IMG/VR virus record: IMGVR_UViG_3300007512_000010
Location: 1-64,000 of that record
DNA: 64,000 nt
Source: a virus
Strand: one strand, 5' to 3'
A program made the translations under genes and the position numbers. This document shows, one piece after another, positions 25,336-33,710 of the stretch. Within the stretch, counting starts at the first letter, position 1. Each line of letters opens with the position of its first letter. The notes under the pieces were generated by a model that was given only the letters and a program-made list of their open reading frames with translations, searched no databases and was not told where the DNA came from.

Positions 25336-27155
25336 TCGGTAAACTAGAAGAGCTACGCCTTCGGACAGAGCAGGTGAAGGAACACAAGAAGACCGCCGAT
25401 ATCACCAAAGAGGCCGTAATCCAGCGTCTTGTTAAAATGCTTTCCCGCTCTAAGGCGGAGAAGACCGTTAAGCATGCTGGTAACCGGGGCACTAGTGCCG
25501 AAATGACACGGCAGAAGGAAGAGAAGAGGAAGAAAGCTGACATCATCAAAGAGGGCATCGCCACACAGACAGGGGGGCGTCCTGGTCAGGGAATAACTGC
25601 TATGGGTACCGGCATGGCTCCGTACCAGTTCATGGCACAGCCACAGGTAGCACAACAGTCCGTAGAGATTGCGGGACGAAATCTGAGAACAGCGTGGCCT
25701 GGATTGACCGCTGCAGCTAAGAGTACCTCCCCCATGAAACGAAACCAGGGAAGTATCAAGGCGTCTGTTAAGCGACAGAACCCGACAGCGGCGAAGGGTG
25801 AGCTTTTAAGCCGGTCTGCCGCGCTACAACAGAAAGACCCCGCGCAGCTAATCGACCAAGGCGGTCAGATGAAGGCGGCTTCTGTTAGTTTAGTAGTAAT
25901 GAACCAGCAGGCCGCTTCCGCATTAGCAGGTAATAGCGACATGGAGAAGGTGGCAATTGGTGGCCTTATCCGATTCGGAGGGGCTGCGTGGAAGGCTCTA
26001 CGTCGCGGTGGCGGTCTCAGACGGGCTATCAGTTCTGGCGGTGCAGCACGAACGCACGGTACGCGTGCAACGCGTGCGGCTCGGAGGGCAAGGCAGGCAA
26101 GGTCAGCGCACGACGCTTCGTACCTTCCACGCGGTCGAGAGGCTGCGGAAGCTCTTAGTGGGGCAGGTCACTCTGCAAATACTCTAGCGCACATACGACG
26201 TACCGGCAGACTTCCGGACGTAGTCCGTAATATTCCCGCCGTTCCCGCCAGGACTTCTAGGCTTCTTGATGCTGCCGGTAACCCAATAACCACAGCAGCG
26301 ACAGCAGCGCGTACCGTCACCACTAGAGGAGCTAAAGTTCCAGGGCTTGTTCGAACATCGACAGGCGCAACTACAGTAGCAAAAACCAACCCCGCAGCCA
26401 CTGCAGGTCGCCTTGGTCGAGCAGGCCACCGAATGAAAGAGACCCTAAAGGGCGCTAGACACCGTCTGTTTGGTGCCGGGACCGGAATGAGGAACGTCTA
26501 TAAAACCAAGGACGGCGTAGAGTTCCTAGGCTCTCGTACGGGCGGGCTGGCGAACCTAGTTCCCTTCGGAAGATCCATTCTTAGGCCGGGTAACACTAAG
26601 CGTGGTGTGGAGTTGGTTAAGCGTTGGGATGAGACTGGCGGTATTGTCCCTCGTATGCTTAAGGGCATGGGAAGAGGTGGCACCCGTGGAGGCCTTTTCG
26701 GGTATGGAGCTTCTTATGCGGCTAATCGAGAGGCTGATTGGAATGATCCAATGCGGATGAACATGGCCTTGGGCGGTGCGCTGCTCGGGACCACTTTCCA
26801 TGGCGGTAAGCTTCTTTCCCCGGCCTCGATAGGTGGTACGGGCTTGAATATCGCGGCGGATCAAGGACTTCTTGGTGATCGTGCGCGAAACGCAGCCTGG
26901 GGGAAAGGGCTCGCTGACGCTAGGCCGCTCTATGAACGCCAACAGATACACAACAGACAGCGATATGGAACCAGTGCGATGCGTGCCCTCAGGGGGCACC
27001 AAGGTACCCAACACCGCCGCCGTAACGCGGATCGGCTAGAGAGACAGGGCGTCGGGAACACCGCTGCACAGGCGAACTGGGAGGCACTCCAGCGCCAGCG
27101 AGCAGATAATCTAAATCAGATAGGCGCGGGCAGACAAACTCGTCTAACACGCTAA
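25332..27155 (+). CDS. Very basic Arg/Gly/Ala-rich protein (607 aa)
   Basis: It is coupled to the gene before by ATGA. Residues 1-75 are a helical region with HKKTAD (18-23) and KRKKAD (65-70). Residues 178-215 contain QMKAAS and DMEKVAIGG next to a hydrophobic stretch. Residues 215-420 are Arg/Ala/Thr-rich and low complexity (RATRAARRARQARS), suited to binding nucleic acid. Residues 430-510 are Gly-rich with weak hydrophobicity. Near the C-terminus, YGTSAMRALRG matches YGTGAMRSIR at the end of the next gene product, so the two are related or share a partner. There is no enzyme motif. It is probably an internal virion protein, possibly ejected with the DNA. Confidence 0.7.
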   Translation: MIGKLEELRLRTEQVKEHKKTADITKEAVIQRLVKMLSRSKAEKTVKHAGNRGTSAEMTRQKEEKRKKADIIKEGIATQTGGRPGQGITAMGTGMAPYQFMAQPQVAQQSVEIAGRNLRTAWPGLTAAAKSTSPMKRNQGSIKASVKRQNPTAAKGELLSRSAALQQKDPAQLIDQGGQMKAASVSLVVMNQQAASALAGNSDMEKVAIGGLIRFGGAAWKALRRGGGLRRAISSGGAARTHGTRATRAARRARQARSAHDASYLPRGREAAEALSGAGHSANTLAHIRRTGRLPDVVRNIPAVPARTSRLLDAAGNPITTAATAARTVTTRGAKVPGLVRTSTGATTVAKTNPAATAGRLGRAGHRMKETLKGARHRLFGAGTGMRNVYKTKDGVEFLGSRTGGLANLVPFGRSILRPGNTKRGVELVKRWDETGGIVPRMLKGMGRGGTRGGLFGYGASYAANREADWNDPMRMNMALGGALLGTTFHGGKLLSPASIGGTGLNIAADQGLLGDRARNAAWGKGLADARPLYERQQIHNRQRYGTSAMRALRGHQGTQHRRRNADRLERQGVGNTAAQANWEALQRQRADNLNQIGAGRQTRLTR

Positions 27156-27183
27156 CTATGTCTAAGGTTTATTGGAGAAAGTA

Positions 27184-28044
27184 ATGAGCGACATGATTAA
27201 AACAGCACAAGAGGAGACCTGGGGCGTTGCCCTAAATGATGGTATTCCTACTGAGTTGCGCCTTAGATTGGCGAGGGCTTTTAACAAGAAGGCCATGACC
27301 AAGTCTGCTTCCGTACAGGAGAAGGCTTTGGATTGGACTACCAAGGTTGCCTTTATCCAAGAGCTACACGACGTCGACCCAGAGTTTGTGAAGATGGCGT
27401 GGAGAGCGCCGGGTTGGATGAGAAGTGCTGGTAATTTCGTTAAAAATAACTGGGCTGACATTGCTCTCACCGGTGCGATGTTTGTTCCCGGCTTGAATGT
27501 GGCCGCTGGTCTTGGCCGCGCCGCAATGCTCGGTTATCGTGGATACAGAGTAGCAAGGGGTGTTCAAGCAGCCCGTCGCGCAAAACAGGGTCTAACGGGC
27601 GTTAGAGCGTTGTCGTCAAGTGTCCGTGGAATGGGCCGTGCTGCTAAAGCTGGTACACACACATTTGCGCGGGCTCCGGTGAACCCAATTAACCGTCAAA
27701 TCGGGATGCTTGGGTCTAGAGGAACTACTATGACTGGCCGCATCGCTTCCCCAGGTGCACGGACGTGGGGCAGAGGCGCTGGTGGTCAAGGAGCGCAGGC
27801 CTGGAACACCCTGAGCAGAGGTCGCAAGGCACTACGAGGCGGTGCGATAGGCCTTGCTGGGCTGGACTTAGCGATGGCTCCGGGACAAGCCCGAGACACA
27901 GCGAGGGGTCAAGGCGTCATGCGGCAGGCCCTGGGTGGTCGGGCTCCAGGAATCCCACAAGCGCAACAGCGCGGAGGAGCTTACCGACCTAATCAGTACG
28001 GGACAGGCGCGATGAGATCAATCCGGACTACTTCGGGGAGATAG
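27184..28044 (+). CDS. Basic protein related to its upstream neighbour (286 aa)
   Basis: I use ATG 27184. The in-frame TTG at 27172 overlaps the ribosome site GGAG (27174-27177). Residues 3-85 contain four K-x-A steps: IKTAQ, KKAMTKSAS, TKVAF and VKMAW. A hydrophobic helix follows (about 92-112, WADIALTGAMFVPGLNVAAG), then an Arg/Gly-rich tail. The end, NQYGTGAMRSIR, is shared with the 607-residue protein before it. It is shorter and less repetitive than that protein. A duplication followed by shortening is possible. The role is unknown, perhaps ejected or internal. Confidence 0.7.
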   Translation: MSDMIKTAQEETWGVALNDGIPTELRLRLARAFNKKAMTKSASVQEKALDWTTKVAFIQELHDVDPEFVKMAWRAPGWMRSAGNFVKNNWADIALTGAMFVPGLNVAAGLGRAAMLGYRGYRVARGVQAARRAKQGLTGVRALSSSVRGMGRAAKAGTHTFARAPVNPINRQIGMLGSRGTTMTGRIASPGARTWGRGAGGQGAQAWNTLSRGRKALRGGAIGLAGLDLAMAPGQARDTARGQGVMRQALGGRAPGIPQAQQRGGAYRPNQYGTGAMRSIRTTSGR

Positions 28045-28046
28045 GG

Positions 28047-29009
28047 ATGGCAGACGTATACGTACATTGCAGGTCAGAGATTGGTGGCGGTGGAGACCCG
28101 CTTGCCAATGTGTACGTATCTCTCCACCTACCTAGCACCTTTGCCGCCATTACAGGCGGATTAACTGATGCAGACGGCATAGTATTTTTAGGAGATCAGG
28201 CGGTAGATGAGTATGAGATTCATCTTACACCGCCCTCTGGAGCCACGATATCTGACGGGAATCTTCAGACCGTTGAGGTGGTCGATACAGATCCCCATGT
28301 ATTTGATGTTGTTATAAATGATACCGCGCTGGCCGTGGCTACAGATGAGCACTTATGTAGATGTTCAGGTTATTTTATCGACCCGTATGGGGTTCCTGTT
28401 CAGGAATTAACGATACGCTTTTCGGAAGCTGAAACAGCACTACCTAATTTAATATACTATGCGGGTAATAGTAGGTCTCACCTGCTCATTCCTCGTGTTC
28501 GGATTGTGAAAACAGACTCGGACGGGTTTGCTTCTGTAGACTTATTGAGGGAAAAATTTTATAGCGTTTACATGGAGGGGTACGAGAATATCTTGAGAGA
28601 GATTCAAGTCCCTGATGCCGCGTCGGCCCATTTACCAGATGTCATATTTCCCGTAGTGGACGGAATAGAGTATACGGTGGTGGACGCTCCAGGTGAAATT
28701 GTTGGGGCTGTATTAACCTATAATACCCCCACTATCGCTTTGAGTGTCGGCCAGACAGCCGAGCTTACGCTAAAAACTACGTATAGAAGTAATCTAAAAC
28801 TTGACGGCGTTCTAGATGTCCTGCTTAGTAACTCTGATGATGAAGTTATTAGCATGTCGTTGACAGACTCTACTCTTATAGTAGAGGGTCTGTCCGCAGG
28901 AACAGCAGAGGTTGAAGTTGCCCGAGTCGAGCCAGGAACAGGAAGTGGAATCACCATCTCCCCTGAGCCTACGATTCGGGGAGCCCTTGGTGTCACCGTC
29001 AGTAACTGA
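28047..29009 (+). CDS. Beta-sandwich structural protein, paralogue of the gene at 24088 (320 aa)
   Basis: It starts two bases after the previous stop with GGGGAGATAGGG upstream. Residues 1-85 are a carboxypeptidase-regulatory-like fold (PLANVYVSLHLP, LTDADGIVFLGDQ, YEIHLTPPSGA). Residues 103-215 match the Cys-led domain of the protein at 24088: C-x-C-x-G-Y-F, GVPVQELTIRF, VKTDSDGFASVDLL and REIQVPDA. The last 90 residues form a bacterial Ig-like (Big_2) type domain (PTIALSVGQTAELTLKT; TLIVEGLSAGTAEVEV). The protein is acidic and without a signal peptide. Decoration, neck or baseplate periphery are the likely sites. Confidence 0.7.
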   Translation: MADVYVHCRSEIGGGGDPLANVYVSLHLPSTFAAITGGLTDADGIVFLGDQAVDEYEIHLTPPSGATISDGNLQTVEVVDTDPHVFDVVINDTALAVATDEHLCRCSGYFIDPYGVPVQELTIRFSEAETALPNLIYYAGNSRSHLLIPRVRIVKTDSDGFASVDLLREKFYSVYMEGYENILREIQVPDAASAHLPDVIFPVVDGIEYTVVDAPGEIVGAVLTYNTPTIALSVGQTAELTLKTTYRSNLKLDGVLDVLLSNSDDEVISMSLTDSTLIVEGLSAGTAEVEVARVEPGTGSGITISPEPTIRGALGVTVSN

Positions 29010-29322
29010 TCTAACCGCAGAATACTCGCAGACCTATTCGGGAAGACCAACTCCTTGGTTTATTCGTTTATGGGCTGCTGTTGTGCGTAGAGCGGCGGTG
29101 GATTATGTTCTATACAAAGAACACGAGACGACTAAACTCCGAAAAATAGGTAAGGATGCAGAGCAGTGGATATTCTCAGACGAGACAGACGCGTTAAGTT
29201 CTTTTGAGTCCGTTTGTGACATACTGGACCTAGACTCTAGCTTGGTCAGAAGTAAGATCATGAAGCTGGGTGAGGATGACGCCCGGAGGCTACGCGGCAT
29301 GGAGTTTGGTGATGACTGGTAA
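28990..29322 (+). CDS. Small helical protein (110 aa)
   Basis: I choose GTG 28990, inside the end of the previous gene, because GGGGAG at 28978-28983 is properly spaced. A longer reading from TTG 28912 would overlap by about 100 bases and add a low-quality N-terminus. TTG 28987 is an alternative. Residues 20-110 form a compact helical unit: FIRLWAAVVRRAAVDYVLY, AEQWIFSD and FESVCDILDLDSSLVRSKI. The tryptophan-led WIFSD and SF-x-x-(V/I)-C-D-x-L-x-L-D pattern resembles a widespread small phage protein of unknown role. It overlaps the next gene by 11 bases. Confidence 0.6.
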   Translation: MSPSVTDLTAEYSQTYSGRPTPWFIRLWAAVVRRAAVDYVLYKEHETTKLRKIGKDAEQWIFSDETDALSSFESVCDILDLDSSLVRSKIMKLGEDDARRLRGMEFGDDW

Positions 29323-32269
29323 ATATTCAAGTGAGGAGCTAGATCAGGGAAGGGAAGCACTCTCTACGTCGCTAGAGATCCTAAATCGACGAGGTGTCCA
29401 AAACGCAGATGACCTCGTAGATAGCGCGAAAGACTACATCTACCGGTGTGTAAATTCAGATGTAGACTCTGTTTACGCTCTTTTGGGGCTACACAGAAAT
29501 CGTGAAGTAATCGCCTGCTCTAAGCTGCTTACAGAGCTTTTGGAAGCGGTGCGTTTGTCTTCGTACGCACACCAAGAGGAAGCCACTACAGACCCTAGAA
29601 AGCTTGCGGAAATAGCCTCCCTTATGGAGGAGATAACGACAGCGGGGGCAAAAAGGAGAGACCTGCTTATTGCAGAGCTTGAGACTAAAACTGCTGATAT
29701 GATTCGTAATAATCAGGCTTCCTCTGGGGCCTTGATTATGGGGACTAGCGCTTCTACGGCTAAGGCGAAAATAAAAGAGGTGGCGAGCAAAGTTCGACTC
29801 AACCTGCCGAGTATTGTCGCTGCGGCAAAGAGCTTTACTGGGGGCGTCTCTTCCTACATGAACGCAGACTATGAGTCGGTGAGTTCGTCGTTACAGACGC
29901 GAACCGCCCTCTCTCAAATGGATACTAATATAGTAAATGGGGGAGCAGACCCACAGCAGGTCTTGTTAGAGTCAGCGATCTCTTCGTCGCTTATTAAGCA
30001 CGCCGCTAAACCAAAGAGAGACATAACAGTACCGAAGTACGAAGGGGTGGTTACTACGCTTTCTGGGGACAGTGCTGTTCTCGATGGGGGGACCGACCCC
30101 TTTATCGTGCTCGACGTCGGTGACGCCATGGCCCAGATTTCTGCCGATGGCTCCGGAATACCAAACGTTCGTGTGGAGGCTGCGCTAGCCGGTACGGGTA
30201 GTTTGTCTTTTACGCCCACCCTTGAACGCTCGGAGTCTGGTGCGATGATTGAGGGTCTCGATGCGGTCGATAAAGTAGGTGAGCTACTCCATATGCAGCT
30301 TGTCTATTTAAAGACCCCCATTGTGCCGGGGACTGTCAGAATCATCATTTCAGTAAAGGACGAGGGTACTGGTGACATTCTCACATATGAAGCAATGGAC
30401 GAGTCTGATGGGGAAACCTATCCGGGCGTGCACACAGAAGGAAAGATAGTCTTGATGACGGATCCTTCCGTGAAGATCGGTGGCATCCAGTACCAATATG
30501 GGGCAGTAAGCCTTTCCATCGCCGCTGGTGACGGCGTCTACCAATCCCTAGAAGACATCACCCCCACACACGATTACTACTTTCACGGGAGCGTTCATTG
30601 TACGTATACCTACCTAGCGATAGGGTCGATGGTGAATTGGGAGGCGGCTAATATTACCTCTTGGGAGGACTACATAAACAAGTCTACGAGATTCAATACG
30701 TTTGAAGTTATTGTCGGTAACTACAGGTACGCCGCAGTGATGGACGAGCCTATGGAGGAAGACACTGACTCGTACCCAGTGATGATTAGTACTGTAGAAG
30801 AACTACGGACGCTGCTAAATGATTCGGTGGCAACAACGTGGTTTAAGACAACCTCTACCGGTACTTCTGAAGAAACGGAGTCTCCCGTAGAGTTTTCGGT
30901 CGACGGGGCTAAGTTGGTTGTTACAGCGAAACAGGCGTATGGGGGGAGTGCTGCGCGAGTCACCTTCCCAGAGATTACCCAGTTAGCTGTTAACACAGGA
31001 ATAGAGGCCCCAAGGTATGTGGGGGTTCCCACAACTATCAACGACTTTTTGGGCCTTTCGCATTCTTTGGTTGGCAACCACTTTGGGTCCGATACCCCGT
31101 TTTCTGCACTAGTTCTGGTTGATGCCGATGAGCTTACAAGGCTTACTGTTAATCGGGCCAGGGTAGGTTCTGGGGCTTATGGAACAGCGTATTCTTGGGA
31201 GGAGGGGCTTGATAGTGGTGTTGGGGTGTACTTGATAGAGATTCCTGAGGACACTGCTGTTGGGGATGATGTGTATGAGACCTCCGTTGGGTGGCACAGT
31301 AAAGTTTCCGCTATAGAGGAGGTCGTAGATAGCACCACAGGAGAAAGCACTAAGTACGCTAAGCTTTCTCCCGAACCCCCCTTGTCTATTTCAAGCTCAG
31401 GAACCGCTGTAAATTACTCTGCACAGGTTTCGTGCACGGTAAGGGTTACCAGAGATAAGATACGGCTATCTTCCGTTAACTCGGAATCTGAGAGTGCGTT
31501 AACGGTAGAGACAGAGGCGTTGGGGTTCTCTGGGTCTGAGACGGGGTTTTCTCTGTCGGTGTCCCTTGGGAGTACTGTCAGCTTAACAGACGTAGCAACG
31601 CTCCCCGCATATAACATCAAACCGAGAGACGTAGTATCGGAGGAGGTGGCTCCAGGCCAGTACCGGGAAATCGGTAGCGTTGGGTTTGTTGAGGGGACCA
31701 ATATTACCATTGTAATAAATGATGAGGTGTCCCACCAGTACCCCTTCCAAAATTTACGTATCGAGGCTTTAGGGGCAGCTAGCTTTAACGAGCTACGTCT
31801 GGGGATGATCCAGACCACGTCTGATTTAAGCCAGATCAGCGCGGAGGAGTATGCGGGGTTAGCTAACACATACGCCACTTCCGGTTCTGCGCAGGGACGT
31901 TTTGTAAGCCAAACACTCGCCTTGTTGGACACCATTTCCTCGCTAAGGAATACCTATCTAAAATATGATGCACACGTGGTAAACACGGTAAACATGCTGT
32001 TAGAGTACTTAAAGCAGGAAAAACTGACAGTAATGTCTGACCTGCTACTGGGAGCCAACTTTTCCAGAGTACCTCAGCTAACTCCGCAGGAGATTGCCAG
32101 TCAAGGAGACGTTGAATCTATGCTAGATCAAGCAGCTAATCTATTTGGATCAAATGTGGCTAGCGTTGAGACAAGAGCAGGATTTAATGTTCTTACGGAC
32201 TACGTCCAGAGGGGTGAGGACAATAACGTAGAGATCAAAGGCCCGCCCAGGGACGATTATTTGGGGTAA
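29312..32269 (+). CDS. Large virion structural protein (985 aa)
   Basis: I start at ATG 29312, which has GGAG seven bases upstream. The upstream in-frame GTG at 29270 would overlap the previous gene by 53 bases. Residues 1-170 are helical (EELDQGREALSTSLEILNRR; AEIASLMEEITTAGAKRRDLL). The middle 500 residues are beta-rich and acidic, with TFPEITQLAVN-like strands and an Ig-like feel. The last 150 residues are again helical (FVSQTLALLDTISSLRNTYLK; VNTVNMLLEYLKQEK). This helix-beta-helix layout, just before gp25-like and J-like genes, suggests a baseplate or tail-completion component. No family is recognised. Confidence 0.65.
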   Translation: MTGKYSSEELDQGREALSTSLEILNRRGVQNADDLVDSAKDYIYRCVNSDVDSVYALLGLHRNREVIACSKLLTELLEAVRLSSYAHQEEATTDPRKLAEIASLMEEITTAGAKRRDLLIAELETKTADMIRNNQASSGALIMGTSASTAKAKIKEVASKVRLNLPSIVAAAKSFTGGVSSYMNADYESVSSSLQTRTALSQMDTNIVNGGADPQQVLLESAISSSLIKHAAKPKRDITVPKYEGVVTTLSGDSAVLDGGTDPFIVLDVGDAMAQISADGSGIPNVRVEAALAGTGSLSFTPTLERSESGAMIEGLDAVDKVGELLHMQLVYLKTPIVPGTVRIIISVKDEGTGDILTYEAMDESDGETYPGVHTEGKIVLMTDPSVKIGGIQYQYGAVSLSIAAGDGVYQSLEDITPTHDYYFHGSVHCTYTYLAIGSMVNWEAANITSWEDYINKSTRFNTFEVIVGNYRYAAVMDEPMEEDTDSYPVMISTVEELRTLLNDSVATTWFKTTSTGTSEETESPVEFSVDGAKLVVTAKQAYGGSAARVTFPEITQLAVNTGIEAPRYVGVPTTINDFLGLSHSLVGNHFGSDTPFSALVLVDADELTRLTVNRARVGSGAYGTAYSWEEGLDSGVGVYLIEIPEDTAVGDDVYETSVGWHSKVSAIEEVVDSTTGESTKYAKLSPEPPLSISSSGTAVNYSAQVSCTVRVTRDKIRLSSVNSESESALTVETEALGFSGSETGFSLSVSLGSTVSLTDVATLPAYNIKPRDVVSEEVAPGQYREIGSVGFVEGTNITIVINDEVSHQYPFQNLRIEALGAASFNELRLGMIQTTSDLSQISAEEYAGLANTYATSGSAQGRFVSQTLALLDTISSLRNTYLKYDAHVVNTVNMLLEYLKQEKLTVMSDLLLGANFSRVPQLTPQEIASQGDVESMLDQAANLFGSNVASVETRAGFNVLTDYVQRGEDNNVEIKGPPRDDYLG

Positions 32270-32271
32270 TT

Positions 32272-32691
32272 ATGTCAGACGACGCAACACGACCAGAAGA
32301 AAACCAACGAGAAATTCTCGCTGGCGCATCGGCTGAGTACAAAGCTCAGATGAAAATTGCTTCTATGCTTGAAGACGCGCTCGCGTCAATTAGGGCATAC
32401 GCGAGGACACACGATTATTTCGTGGGGTACTCCTTGGCTGAAGTGATTGACGACAAGCTAAATGTTATCGGGTCAGATGATTCGAAAGACGAGGACTCTG
32501 ATGCCTTTATCCCAGGAACCATTGCCACAAGGACAAAGATATCGCAGGTGAATTATATTTGGGGCCTTCTCTTGGGAACTGATGAGGGGGCAAGCGCCGA
32601 GAGCGGCGGAGCCATAGGTTTAGCAGCAAATGCTGAGAATGTGAGTGACCTCGCCGTTACAGAAGATAACGAAGATTCGGGCGCAGTCTAA
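32272..32691 (+). CDS. Small acidic protein (139 aa)
   Basis: It starts two bases after the previous stop (GGGG upstream) and shares one base with the next start (TAATG). It is acidic at both ends (DDSKDEDSDAF; TEDNEDSGAV). Residues 20-60 form a helix (YKAQMKIASMLEDALASIRAY) and 78-100 a short beta/helix piece (TKISQVNYIWGLLLG). There is no cysteine and no membrane segment. It could be an assembly chaperone or a small baseplate subunit. The family is unknown. Confidence 0.65.
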   Translation: MSDDATRPEENQREILAGASAEYKAQMKIASMLEDALASIRAYARTHDYFVGYSLAEVIDDKLNVIGSDDSKDEDSDAFIPGTIATRTKISQVNYIWGLLLGTDEGASAESGGAIGLAANAENVSDLAVTEDNEDSGAV

Positions 32692-33698
32692 TGATTGATT
32701 TGCAAGCAGTTTATGTGCGAGAGGTGGCCGAGTTAACCTCAGTTCGGTTGGGGGTGATGGTTCGGATCGAGGACGTTGCTGTTGCTGGTGTTACTGACGT
32801 TCTTTTAAATGGGGTGTCTTCCGAGTTCTTCGCCCTGTCAGTTAGTTCTTTAATGGTTGCTATTCCGGCGTCTTTTTTGAAGAAAACAGAAGATCACGAC
32901 TTCAGTAGAACCGCTTACGGGTATGTGGCTAGCGGCATTAATAACGTTCAAATTATCCGGGCGTACACAACTGAAGAAGGGGAAGAGTACCAACAAACAA
33001 ATACGATTGTTTGGGATGAGGGGGAGACCGTGTCTACGATGTCTCCTGCTGGAACCCGGAGAATCACTTTGGACACAGGGGTTCTCTACGTAAATGGACA
33101 TAGCCTTGATAAGGCCGTGAGGGTCCGGGTGAATAATAAGGAGATGCCCTTCTTGATTAAGTCTCCATCACAGATTCTGACGACACTTCCGGAGAACGAT
33201 AAAGACATCCACGCTGTTGATGTTATCACTACAGCCAAGAGGATAAATCGAGAGACTTTCTTCGAGTACATGATGGGGGCTGAATTTAGGATTATTCGTG
33301 GCCCGTTTAAGCTGGTACAACAGTTCGTGAAATGTTTACTTACGACACCGGGGTCGGATGTATTTAACAAGAGTCTAGGCGGTAATATGCAGAATTGGGT
33401 GGGGCAACGAGTAAACCCTAAGTCTCCTCAAACGTTGGTAGCTAAAACGATTATGAACGTTGTTCAGGTTGGCCAGCAAATGTCGACAAGACAGATTATG
33501 TCTAATGCGCCTGCGGATGAGAGATTAAGTGATGTACAGGTTCTTAATGCACAGTTGGATCCAAATGATCCGACGATGATGAATTTGTCCATCAAACTCA
33601 ATACTTACGCAGGTAGGGCCGCTTTTTTCAGTATGATAATAAGCGAAGTTGCGGAGTTTGCAGAAAACTACGAATCTTCAGGACCGACCTATTTCTAG
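32691..33698 (+). CDS. gp25-like baseplate wedge protein with N-terminal IPT/TIG-like domains (335 aa)
   Basis: Residues 1-100 and 118-185 resemble two IPT/TIG-type beta sandwiches (AGVTDVLLNGVSSEFFALS; ITLDTGVLYVNGHSL ... VRVRVNNKEM). Residues 205-335 show the gp25/GPW pattern: RGPFKLVQQFVKCLLTTPGSD, VFNKSLGGNMQNWVG, then VQVLNAQLDPNDPTMMNLSIKL-type closing strands. In T4, gp25 joins gp6 at the baseplate wedge. Here it precedes a gp6/J-like gene by 12 bases, exactly the expected order. The extra Ig-like front half is unusual. Confidence 0.72.
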   Translation: MIDLQAVYVREVAELTSVRLGVMVRIEDVAVAGVTDVLLNGVSSEFFALSVSSLMVAIPASFLKKTEDHDFSRTAYGYVASGINNVQIIRAYTTEEGEEYQQTNTIVWDEGETVSTMSPAGTRRITLDTGVLYVNGHSLDKAVRVRVNNKEMPFLIKSPSQILTTLPENDKDIHAVDVITTAKRINRETFFEYMMGAEFRIIRGPFKLVQQFVKCLLTTPGSDVFNKSLGGNMQNWVGQRVNPKSPQTLVAKTIMNVVQVGQQMSTRQIMSNAPADERLSDVQVLNAQLDPNDPTMMNLSIKLNTYAGRAAFFSMIISEVAEFAENYESSGPTYF

Positions 33699-33710
33699 TG
33701 GGTAAAAATT

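Noticed and set aside
28912-28989. Longer N-terminus (TTG 28912) for the 110-residue helical protein
   Set aside because: It would overlap the upstream beta-sandwich gene by about 100 bases. GGGGAG fits the GTG at 28990.
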